Of a stretch of 64,000 nt of DNA, positions 1 through 7,039 are shown one piece after another. The notes under the pieces are model-generated. The model saw only the letters and a program-made list of their open reading frames with translations, made no database searches and was not told where the DNA came from. This DNA comes from an uncultured Granulosicoccaceae bacterium (GTDB lineage Bacteria; Pseudomonadota; Gammaproteobacteria; Granulosicoccales; Granulosicoccaceae). The stretch covers positions 1 to 64,000 of the forward strand of contig CALAJN010000009.1 of the NCBI GenBank assembly GCA_937922675.1, given 5' to 3'. Each line of letters opens with the position of its first letter. The first letter of the stretch is position 1. The translations under genes and the position numbers were made by a program.

Positions 1-180
1 GAGGACACGCCTGCGGAGGACACGCCTGCGGAGGACACGCCTGCGGAGGACACGCCTGCGGAGGACACGCCTGCGGAGGACACGCCTGCGGAGGACACGC
101 CTGCGGAGGACACGCCTGAAGAGGACACGCCTGAAGAGGACACGCCTGAAGAGGACACGCCTGAAGAGGACACGCCTGCG
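1..180 (+). repeat. Twelve 15-bp tandem repeats coding EDTPA/EDTPE
   Basis: The unit GAGGACACGCCTGCG occurs seven times, then the GAA-ending variant four times, then once more the GCG form. Units are otherwise identical and in frame with the CBM9-like gene. The array reaches the left edge, so its true length is unknown. Near-perfect identity suggests recent expansion by slippage. Confidence 0.95.
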
Positions 181-933
181 GAGACTTCAGTCGACGTCTT
201 TGTGCCCCGCATTGCGCAAGCGGATGCACCGGTCATTGACGGTGCAAACGTACTCACAGATGCAAGCGGTAGGTTCATTGGCGAGTGGCAAAATGCGGTG
301 CAGGTTGATGGCAATGGCGCGACGTTGGGCATCAACAACCTGATGATCGACCTGGACGCAGAAGCTGCGAATGGAACGCCCTGGCGCCGCTGGGCCGCCA
401 TGCACGACAATCAGTACTTATACGTGCTAGTCATGGTCGAGGACCGTGGCCAACGCTTCGGAGACGGACCAATGTTCTTTCAGGACGATGGTCTCGAGGT
501 ATTTCTGGATGGAGACCATGGGCGTGCCTCGAGCTACGGTGACGATGATGACTACCACGTGATCATTCCTTTGCTGGAACCCGAAACAACCCGTGCTCCC
601 AACAACAACAACGTTGCTGGATTTACATTTGGCCCCTTCAGTAGCGGCACAGGACTGGATCTGCAATTTGCTACAGGGCCCGGTTCCGGACCTGAGGGGA
701 TCAATTTCGCTCGCTTCGAACAGGATATTTATGAACTTCGCATAGACCTGGCGAGCGCAAATATCGACGCGGGTGCACCGTTCGGCTTCGAGCTGCAAGT
801 GAACGATGACGACAATGGCGGACCACGTGATAGCAAGTGGGGCTGGGCCCACCCGGCGCGTGATGCAGACGGCGAGGACGTCGACTTCACCACCCGCGAT
901 CCATCGTTTATGGGAACCTTGTTTCTAGACTGA
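1..933 (+). CDS. Exported protein fragment with EDTPA repeats and CBM9-like domain (5' partial)
   Basis: The frame is open from the first base, so the gene begins before the window; a GTG at 202 is an internal Val, not a start. The first 60 visible codons are twelve pentapeptide units (EDTPA x7, EDTPE x4, EDTPA), an acidic Pro/Thr linker. Residues from about 70 to the stop resemble carbohydrate-binding module family 9: DAPVIDG at the front, then YLYVLVMVEDR and a DGLEVFLDGD strand with many Asp residues that could bind calcium. CBM9 modules bind sugar chain ends in secreted glycoside hydrolases, but no catalytic domain is visible here. The likely setting is a large secreted or surface protein with the repeat as spacer. 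The CBM9 assignment is from motif pattern only. The gene converges on the ankyrin gene, with 18 bases between the stops. Confidence 0.75.
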   Translation, partial: EDTPAEDTPAEDTPAEDTPAEDTPAEDTPAEDTPAEDTPEEDTPEEDTPEEDTPEEDTPAETSVDVFVPRIAQADAPVIDGANVLTDASGRFIGEWQNAVQVDGNGATLGINNLMIDLDAEAANGTPWRRWAAMHDNQYLYVLVMVEDRGQRFGDGPMFFQDDGLEVFLDGDHGRASSYGDDDDYHVIIPLLEPETTRAPNNNNVAGFTFGPFSSGTGLDLQFATGPGSGPEGINFARFEQDIYELRIDLASANIDAGAPFGFELQVNDDDNGGPRDSKWGWAHPARDADGEDVDFTTRDPSFMGTLFLD

Positions 934-951
934 GGGCGAAGCCCGACCTGC

Positions 952-2373
952 TCAGATATCCGGCCTTGCAGACAGAAGAATCTGGCGAAGTTTGCGACGA
1001 TCCTTACCGTCAGCCAAAAGCAAAGCGTCGACACCATTTTGATCGCGTAGCGAGGCATCAGCGCCTGAACGCACCAGTATCTCAGCCACACGCGAGTGGT
1101 TACTGGCGACCGCGGCTATCAGTGCGGTTCTACCAAGCGGGTCCTGCAGATCCAGGTCGGCACCGGCGACAACCAACTGCTGCACAAGATGTGAGTAACC
1201 CTTTTTCGCAGCAGCGATCAAAGGGGTTGAACCGTTAGCGGTCACCGCATTGATATCGGCACCTGCATCCAGAAGCATCTTGGAGATAACGGGGTACTCA
1301 AGTCCAATGGCCAGACCAAGCACGGTTTCACCATTGGCGTCCCGATACTGCGCATCGGCACCGGCACGCAAGAGCGTGCTTGTCATGGCTACAAGGGCTG
1401 AAGGCGGCGTGTCTTGGATGACTGTTACGAGCACGTCTTTTGGCAACTCGGCCTGCTCTCCTAACTCACGTACCAACAAGGCAACAACTTCGGTACACCC
1501 GACAGCAACCGCACGATCAAAATGAGACCACCCTGCCGACTGTTGAAAGGGACCAATCTCTGCATGTCGCTTCAACATCGCTTCCGCTTGCGTTCGGTCG
1601 CAAGCTGCAACCACGTGTGAAAACCGTGCATCGCGAGCGCTGAGAAAACTTGATTTGGTATCCAGATGCTTGATCAGTGTGTCGCGGCATTGAGGCTGCT
1701 GAACGTGGCTCACCAGCAAGGTACCGTCGACGAGCTCTGGAGTAGCGAGGTCATTCTCCGCCGCCAAAAGGGCCTCGAGCCGATTGACACGACAGGTCCT
1801 GGCGGCTCGCTGTAGGCCCTCGTAATGGGCGGCAAGTTGAACTTGACGCGCTTTGGGTGACAGTGGGTTCGACTCCGGCTCACGCCGGCTAGGCGCTTGC
1901 ACATCGTCAGTGGTCAACAAGGCCGCGCCCTGTTTCGGTTCGACTGCTCCAGGCGCGTCGCCATGGCTGCACCGCAGCTCGAGCTTCGCGAGTACTGCAG
2001 CATCGATGGAATCGCTGGAGCACTGCCAGCTGAGCAGACCATTGGCGGCATTGACTGTCGGTGTAAACACCATCGTCCGATCACCGCCCTCGGGGTCAAA
2101 ATCGACCACCAAACTGCCACCATCGCCAACAGCAACACGCTTGACGTTCGCCCCGTACAGCGATTGCGCGGGAGGCAGACCCACAGCCGCGTTGTCAAAA
2201 GGCATGAATCCCTTTGCCGAGTAGTAGTCCTCGATGCGCAGTTTCGGCGTTACTGTGAGCTTGAACGCCTCGCTCAACAGCGATGCCTCGATATACAAGT
2301 TGCGCTCGTGCCAAGAGCGCATGGCTCCGGCGGCCGCCACGCCCATCGCAATGAATATGAGAAGCAATTTCAC
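952..2373 (-). CDS. Membrane-anchored pilin-like domain fused to ankyrin repeats
   Basis: The 473-residue product has a hydrophobic N-terminal helix (VKLLLIFIAMGVAAAG). Residues about 35-140 have the shape of a type IV pilin C-terminal domain (EDYYSAKGFMPFDNAAVGLP, then a beta-rich segment). There are two well-spaced Cys in that half (SWQCSSDS and ELRCSHGD), as in a pilin disulfide loop. The middle (about 190-330) is helical and Cys-rich. The last 140 residues hold about four ankyrin repeats, recognisable by LLxAGADxN, NGxTPLIAAAKKG and GRTALIAAVASN. The prepilin cleavage/methylation motif (G-F-T-L-I-E) is absent, so it may be anchored rather than assembled into a fibre. Start: GTG at 2373 places the membrane helix first; a TTG at 2436 would add 21 residues and has no Shine-Dalgarno sequence. 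It diverges from the M16 peptidase gene. Function unknown. Confidence 0.75.
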   Translation of the reverse strand: MKLLLIFIAMGVAAAGAMRSWHERNLYIEASLLSEAFKLTVTPKLRIEDYYSAKGFMPFDNAAVGLPPAQSLYGANVKRVAVGDGGSLVVDFDPEGGDRTMVFTPTVNAANGLLSWQCSSDSIDAAVLAKLELRCSHGDAPGAVEPKQGAALLTTDDVQAPSRREPESNPLSPKARQVQLAAHYEGLQRAARTCRVNRLEALLAAENDLATPELVDGTLLVSHVQQPQCRDTLIKHLDTKSSFLSARDARFSHVVAACDRTQAEAMLKRHAEIGPFQQSAGWSHFDRAVAVGCTEVVALLVRELGEQAELPKDVLVTVIQDTPPSALVAMTSTLLRAGADAQYRDANGETVLGLAIGLEYPVISKMLLDAGADINAVTANGSTPLIAAAKKGYSHLVQQLVVAGADLDLQDPLGRTALIAAVASNHSRVAEILVRSGADASLRDQNGVDALLLADGKDRRKLRQILLSARPDI

Positions 2374-2615
2374 AGAGCCACGTTCCCAGCCAATTTCACT
2401 GTTGCATCCGGTGCCAGCCACGACAACAGCAACCAAAACGGAGGGCTAGCCCCTGATTGCCTCAACAATCCTTTCTCCCACATCCAGCGTATCGGCCACC
2501 AGACTCTCGTCTTGACATTGGCGTTCTCCTGTCGGTAGTTCATGCCCCTCAGTGCCCCGATGCGCCGACACTCATATACTCTTCACCTCTGCACCAGCGG
2601 CAACCACCGGAACAC

Positions 2616-5552
2616 ATGAACAAGGCGATACCCCACAGCGCATTCGAGCACCTCAGAACAGGGCACATCGCGTCGCTGGACATCGATCTTCATGAATTTC
2701 GTCACAAGTCCACGGGCACTCCGCATTTCCACCTCGCGGCTGACAACCCCGAGAACGTTTTTTTGGTTGGCCTCAGAACCATTCCTGAAGATTCGACCGG
2801 CGTAGCCCACATACTTGAGCACACCGTGCTCTGTGGCAGCGAGCGCTACCCGGTGAGAGACCCCTTCTTCATGATGATTCGCCGGTCGCTCAACACCTTC
2901 ATGAACGCATTTACGTCGAGCGACTGGACCGCCTACCCTTTTGCCAGTCAGAACCGCAAGGACTACTTCAACCTGCTGGATGTCTATCTGGATGCGGTCT
3001 TCTTCTCGCGTCTGCACGAGCTCGATTTCATGCAGGAAGGCCACCGGGTCGAATTCGAGACCCCTGACGATCCCTCGACCGATCTGGTGTTCAAAGGGGT
3101 CGTATTCAATGAAATGAAGGGCGCGATGAGCTCGCCCTCGAGCCTCTTGTGGCAAACGCTGAGCAAGCACCTGTTCCAGAACAATACCTATCACCACAAC
3201 AGTGGCGGTGATCCGGAGGCTATACCGGACCTGGACCACAAGGCCCTGCTCGATTTCTACCAGACGCACTACCACCCCTCGAACGCTGTCTTCATGACCT
3301 ACGGGAACATCCCGGCTGAAGAGCTGCAGGAGCGATTCGACACCTTGGTGCTAAGCCGCTTCGATGCGCTCGATCACTCTGTCGCTGTGGCGCCTGCGCG
3401 CCGTATCCATGCGCCGATGCGAGTCGAGGAAGCCTATGCCGTTCAGGACGAAGAGACCGCAGACCGCACCCATGTGGTGATCGGTTGGTTGCTTGGCAAC
3501 AGCATCGACCTGGATGAAAGACTAAGAGCCCATCTGCTCTCCAGCGTGCTGCTCGACAATAGTGCGTCCCCGCTCATGCAGGCTCTGGAGCAATCTGATC
3601 TTGGTACCTCGCCATCGCCCCTGTGCGGTCTTGAGGACAGTTCACTCGAGATGGTGTTTGTGTGTGGTCTTGAGGGCAGTGAGCGGGAGAACACCGAGGC
3701 GATCGAAGCGATGATCAATGGCGTACTCGAGAAGGTTGCGTCAGATGGAATTGACCGAGCTCAGGTCGACGCCGTACTCCACCAGCTCGAGCTGAGTCAG
3801 CGAGAGATACGCGGTGACGGTATGCCGTTTGGGCTGCAACTCGTCCTGAGTGGCCTTTCAACAGCGATGCAACGAGGCGACGCCTTTGCTGCTATCGATC
3901 TGGATCCGGCACTCGAACGATTGCGACGCGATGCCGAGTCCCCTGATTTCATTCCGCGCCTGGTGCGTGAACTGTTGCTTGACAATCCCCACAGAGTCAC
4001 GCTTACGCTACGTCCGGACTCCAACATCAGTGCTCGCCGTCAAGCCGCAGAGGTCGCACGCCTTGGCCGCATGAAGGCATCGCTGAACGATGAGGAGTCG
4101 CAACGCATCGTATCGATGGCCGCGGCCCTGGCAGAACGGCAGCAACAGGAGGACGATCCGGACATCCTGCCCAAAGTCACACGTGAGGACGTGCCGACAG
4201 ATCTGAACATTCCGACCGGGCAGCCACGCGATATCTCAGGTGCGCCGGGCATTGTCTATTCGCAGGGCACCAACGGCCTCGTCTACGCCCACGCAGCCAT
4301 CGAGCTCCCCGCTATGGAGCCAGATTTACTGCAACTGATGCCGCTCTACACGAGCATGGTTACCGAGCTTGGATCAGGCGGTCGTGATTACGCTGCGACC
4401 CAGGTTCGCCAAGCCGAGGTCACCGGGGGCATCGGTGCCTACACACTCACCCGTGGCAGCGTGGCAGACGAGCAGCAGACTTCCGCACAGCTCATCTTCC
4501 GTGGCAAGGCTCTGGTGCGCAACAGCGATGCCCTGCATGACATCCTGCTCGAAACCATCGACAGCGTTCGGTTCGATGAGCACCAGCGCATACGCGAACT
4601 GGTCGCGCAAATGCGAGCTGGCCGTGAGCAGAGCGTTACCGGCAGTGGGCATGCCTTGGCGATGATGGCAGCATCCAGCGGTATGAGCCCGGCCAGCCGC
4701 TGGAGCCATCAGCTCAATGGCCTTGCCGGTATAAAGGCGCTGAAACAGCTTGACGAGTCTCTCGACGATACAGACAAGGGCGCAGCAAACCTTGCACAGT
4801 TGGCAGAGCAGCTCGCGACGCTTAACCAGCATATCCAGAATGCACCGCGCCAATACATGGCTGTTGCCGAGGCCGAACGTCTCGATGCGTTGGTCGCAAG
4901 TCTTGCGGCGCGGGTACCCGAGTCAGAAGGGTCGACAGCCTCACAGCCGATGCAGTTGGAGCCAGTACGTGAGCAGAGCCAGCAACTCTGGACGACCAAC
5001 ACCGAAGTCAACTTTTGCGCAAAAGCCTTTCCAACCGTTCCCTCAGCCCACGATGATGCTGCAGCCCTTACTGTGCTCGGCGCGTTTCTGCGTAACGGCT
5101 TTTTGCACCGCGCGATACGTGAGACTGGCGGGGCCTATGGTGGGGGAGCCTCACACGATCCGGATTCAGCGTCTTTCCGCTTCTTCTCCTATCGCGATCC
5201 GCGGCTGACAGAAACACTGGCAGACTTTGATGCCTCGATCGACTGGCTGGTATCAACCGCCCACCATGGACGAGACCTTGATGAGGCGGTGCTCAATATC
5301 ATCAGTAGCATTGACAAACCCGGCTCCCCGGCTGGGGAGGCGCGCACAGCCTGGCAGGCTGAGTTGTTTGGCAGAACGGCCGAACGTCGACGTGCATTTC
5401 GCCAAAAGATTCTGGATGTCAGCCTAAATGACCTCAAACGAGTCGGAGAAACCTGGCTTTTGCCCCAAAACGCCAGCACCGGCGTGGTCACAAGCGACAG
5501 CCTTGCACGCTCGGCAGAAGGGCTTGATGGTCTGCAACGACATGAACTCTGA
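2616..5552 (+). CDS. M16C zinc metallopeptidase, presequence protease (PreP)-like
   Basis: This 978-residue protein belongs to the M16C branch (PreP/falcilysin type), close to the usual length of about 970-1030. The inverted zinc motif HILEH lies at residues 65-69, and the distal Glu is in the conserved VVFNEMKGAMSS segment about 100 residues on. PreP enzymes close around unstructured peptides and degrade them; in bacteria the role is disposal of signal-peptide-like or other short peptides, probably in the cytosol because no signal peptide is seen. The C-terminal half carries the non-catalytic M16 domains, including a GGAYGGG motif near residue 835. ATG at 2616 is chosen because the family begins shortly before an FEHLRTG-like segment; the upstream in-frame extension is not protein-like. 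Confidence 0.9.
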   Translation: MNKAIPHSAFEHLRTGHIASLDIDLHEFRHKSTGTPHFHLAADNPENVFLVGLRTIPEDSTGVAHILEHTVLCGSERYPVRDPFFMMIRRSLNTFMNAFTSSDWTAYPFASQNRKDYFNLLDVYLDAVFFSRLHELDFMQEGHRVEFETPDDPSTDLVFKGVVFNEMKGAMSSPSSLLWQTLSKHLFQNNTYHHNSGGDPEAIPDLDHKALLDFYQTHYHPSNAVFMTYGNIPAEELQERFDTLVLSRFDALDHSVAVAPARRIHAPMRVEEAYAVQDEETADRTHVVIGWLLGNSIDLDERLRAHLLSSVLLDNSASPLMQALEQSDLGTSPSPLCGLEDSSLEMVFVCGLEGSERENTEAIEAMINGVLEKVASDGIDRAQVDAVLHQLELSQREIRGDGMPFGLQLVLSGLSTAMQRGDAFAAIDLDPALERLRRDAESPDFIPRLVRELLLDNPHRVTLTLRPDSNISARRQAAEVARLGRMKASLNDEESQRIVSMAAALAERQQQEDDPDILPKVTREDVPTDLNIPTGQPRDISGAPGIVYSQGTNGLVYAHAAIELPAMEPDLLQLMPLYTSMVTELGSGGRDYAATQVRQAEVTGGIGAYTLTRGSVADEQQTSAQLIFRGKALVRNSDALHDILLETIDSVRFDEHQRIRELVAQMRAGREQSVTGSGHALAMMAASSGMSPASRWSHQLNGLAGIKALKQLDESLDDTDKGAANLAQLAEQLATLNQHIQNAPRQYMAVAEAERLDALVASLAARVPESEGSTASQPMQLEPVREQSQQLWTTNTEVNFCAKAFPTVPSAHDDAAALTVLGAFLRNGFLHRAIRETGGAYGGGASHDPDSASFRFFSYRDPRLTETLADFDASIDWLVSTAHHGRDLDEAVLNIISSIDKPGSPAGEARTAWQAELFGRTAERRRAFRQKILDVSLNDLKRVGETWLLPQNASTGVVTSDSLARSAEGLDGLQRHEL

Positions 5553-5777
5553 CTGGTCTGCGCGAGGCTGAGTACGCCTGACAGGGTTTAGTGAGCGCTA
5601 ACTTGTGCCTGTCAATGCTGCTCTCGTATCGCTTCGCCAGACTGGCCAGCATCAGGTAGGCCGATCTCGAGTCGCCTGGAGCGAAACACCCGGGTACCGG
5701 GTTGGGGCTGAAACCAGTGTCGGCCTGTTCTACGCGTCGCTTATGTAGGCTTCAGCGCGGTTGGTGTTTCGGGTTGG

Positions 5778-5802
5778 GTCCGGGGCCGTCTTGGCTCCGG
5801 AC
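5778..5802. terminator. Hairpin downstream of csrA, possible terminator without U-tract
   Basis: Arms of 10 bases (5778-5787 and 5793-5802) pair with one G-T wobble around a 5-base loop. It lies about 40 bases past the csrA stop and 225 bases past the peptidase stop. Neither strand has a following T-run, so it may be only a 3'-end structure. Nothing else is recognisable in the 290-base interval 5553-5843. Confidence 0.35.
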
Positions 5803-5843
5803 CAGAGAGAACGCGCATCAGCGCCCTAAACCCTAAAACCGCT

Positions 5844-6053
5844 CTAGTCGGTCTGATCTCCCTCTCCATCATCGACATCGCCGGATGTATCGTCGTCCTG
5901 TATCCGCTGATAAATTTCTTGTCGATGAACACTGACGTCGGGCGGAGCATTGATCCCTATACGGACCTGCTTTCCCTTCACGCTCAAGATCGTGATAGTT
6001 ACTTCATCCCCGATAACAATTGACTCATCGGTTCTTCTACTCAGGATTAACAT
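5844..6053 (-). CDS. csrA: Carbon storage regulator CsrA
   Basis: This 69-residue RNA-binding protein starts [19 protein letters not shown] and contains [22 protein letters not shown], the full CsrA signature. CsrA dimers bind GGA motifs in mRNA leaders and repress or activate translation. The conserved N-terminal Leu-4 and C-side Arg region (VHRQEIY) that form the RNA contact are present. The tail is acidic ([13 protein letters not shown]), as in many gammaproteobacterial orthologues. ATG at 6053 is preceded by AAGGAG at good spacing. An in-frame GTG at 6086 exists, but the family starts at MLIL. The mRNA leader carries GGA motifs, including one overlapping the start codon, which suggests autoregulation. 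Confidence 0.95.
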   Translation of the reverse strand: MLILSRRTDESIVIGDEVTITILSVKGKQVRIGINAPPDVSVHRQEIYQRIQDDDTSGDVDDGEGDQTD

Positions 6054-6112
6054 CCCGGAAATCTCCTTGGCTGTTCGGACAAACACAGTTTCTAAACCGC
6101 ATCACCTCCTCT
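6037..6112 (-). promoter_or_regulatory. csrA leader with GGA motifs and an out-of-frame mini-ORF
   Basis: Read on the minus strand, the csrA leader has three GGA sites: GAGGAGGTGAT (6101-6111, a near-perfect anti-16S match), CAAGGAGAT (6061-6069, also the csrA Shine-Dalgarno) and GGGATGT (6050-6056, overlapping the start codon). The last two match the core of the known CsrA-binding consensus. A 21-codon ORF begins with ATG at 6100-6102 and ends at 6037, overlapping the csrA start in another frame. Its ATG is only two bases after GGAGG, so translation is doubtful. Confidence 0.4.
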
Positions 6113-6435
6113 GCTGCGGACACTGAGCACAGCCCCACAGGCTAACACCTAGAAGACCATGCCATGAGAGAAATTGTTTGAGTACATCTCCCGTTCTTTG
6201 ATCCAGTGCCATTCAGTAGTGTTACAAACTCGAATGCGATGATTTGTGTTGGATCATCAACCTATCCGAAAGTTTCCCTCTACCGAGATGGTTCCGTCTC
6301 ACGAACCCGGTGGCGGCCGCTGGACATGCCAAATTCACTGGAAAGTAACCAATAGAAAGAAAATTCTTCAGTTTTTGAGGTTTCGTACGCTATTTGCTGG
6401 GTAACGTAAAACTGTACCTCGGTAGATAGCCAAAT
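6113..6435. other. Intergenic region between csrA and the H1-like gene
   Basis: This divergent spacer must hold the promoters of csrA and of the H1-like gene. It is more AT-rich just before 6436. I see no RNA gene, no convincing -35/-10 pair, no repeat and no credible ORF. Confidence 0.5.
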
Positions 6436-6954
6436 ATGAAATCAACAATTGTCAAGAAGAAACCCGCCCGCAAAGCAACATCGACACGCGTAGTTGCAAA
6501 AAAGTCGAGCGCTGGAAAGGCCGCCGCTAAGCGAAAGTCCAGTAGCTCAAAGACAGCGGCCAAACAATCCGCCGGTAAGCCAGCAGTGAAAAAGGCTCCG
6601 GCAAAGAAAGCGCCAGCCAAGAAAACCACTGCCAAGAAGGCTCCGGTGAAGAAGGCCCCAGCGAAGAAGGCACCGGTGAAGAAGGCACCGGTGAAGAAGA
6701 CTCCGGTGAAGAAGGCCCCAGCGAAGAAGGCACCGGTGAAGAAGGCCCCAGCGAAGAAGGCACCGGTGAAGAAGGCACCGGTGAAGAAGGCCCCAGCGAA
6801 GAAGGCACCGGTGAAGAAGGCCCCAGCGAAGAAGGCCCCAGCGAAGAAGGCACCGGTGAAGAAGGCCCCAGCGAAGAAGGCCCCAGCGAAGAAGGCCCCA
6901 GCGAAGAAGGCTCCGGTGAAGAAGGCTCCGGTGCGCCGCAAGCGCACGAGCTGA
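6436..6954 (+). CDS. Histone H1-like Lys/Ala/Pro repeat protein
   Basis: The 172-residue product is almost wholly Lys, Ala, Pro, Val, Thr and Ser. It opens [19 protein letters not shown] and then repeats [14 protein letters not shown] pentads to a VRRKRTS end. This is the composition of bacterial histone H1-like proteins (Hc1/Hc2 and the AlgP C-terminal tail), which bind DNA or RNA through positive charge and affect nucleoid compaction or expression. No folded N-terminal domain is present, so it is a pure tail. The gene is monocistronic, with a strong hairpin after it. The start has a poor Shine-Dalgarno sequence but is the first ATG of the frame. Length is likely to vary between strains because of the 15-bp repeat units. 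Confidence 0.8.
   Translation: MKSTIVKKKPARKATSTRVVAKKSSAGKAAAKRKSSSSKTAAKQSAGKPAVKKAPAKKAPAKKTTAKKAPVKKAPAKKAPVKKAPVKKTPVKKAPAKKAPVKKAPAKKAPVKKAPVKKAPAKKAPVKKAPAKKAPAKKAPVKKAPAKKAPAKKAPAKKAPVKKAPVRRKRTS
6590..6935 (+). repeat. 15-bp tandem repeats coding [10 protein letters not shown]
   Basis: Units such as GTGAAGAAGGCACCG and GCGAAGAAGGCCCCA alternate about 23 times with very few changes. They are in frame with the H1-like gene and contribute most of the protein. Confidence 0.9.
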
Positions 6955-6998
6955 TTTGCCGTCACTGCCACTCACAACTCATAGGTGGCAGCTGCCTT

Positions 6999-7039
6999 CG
7001 ACAACACCCGCTTGGTCATTGATCAAGCGGGTGTTGTCG
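6999..7039. terminator. Strong bidirectional hairpin at the H1-like gene / helicase 3' ends
   Basis: A perfect 16-base inverted repeat (6999-7014 CGACAACACCCGCTTG, with its complement at 7024-7039) surrounds a 9-base centre that can itself extend the stem with one mismatch. It lies 45 bases after the H1-like stop. The helicase stop codon (minus strand, 7023-7025) and its last codons lie inside the right arm. The T-run is weak on both sides. Confidence 0.7.

Noticed and set aside
2512..2517. TTGACA box upstream of the peptidase gene
   Set aside because: It is a perfect -35 sequence, but no acceptable -10 lies 16-18 bases downstream; a TATACT at 2575-2580 is too far away.
2583..3275. 230-residue antisense frame within the M16 peptidase gene
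   Set aside because: The sense strand encodes a complete family member with its zinc motif; the antisense product has no protein-like pattern.
6590..6935. Regular 15-bp repeats resembling a CRISPR or satellite array
   Set aside because: The repeats are in frame without spacers and code [10 protein letters not shown] pentads, so they are part of an H1-like gene. The same holds for 1-180 (EDTPA).
6390..6971. Long antisense frame (193 residues) of FFAGAFFTG repeats opposite the H1-like gene
   Set aside because: It is the mirror of the Lys/Ala/Pro repeats; the sense frame has the known H1-like composition.
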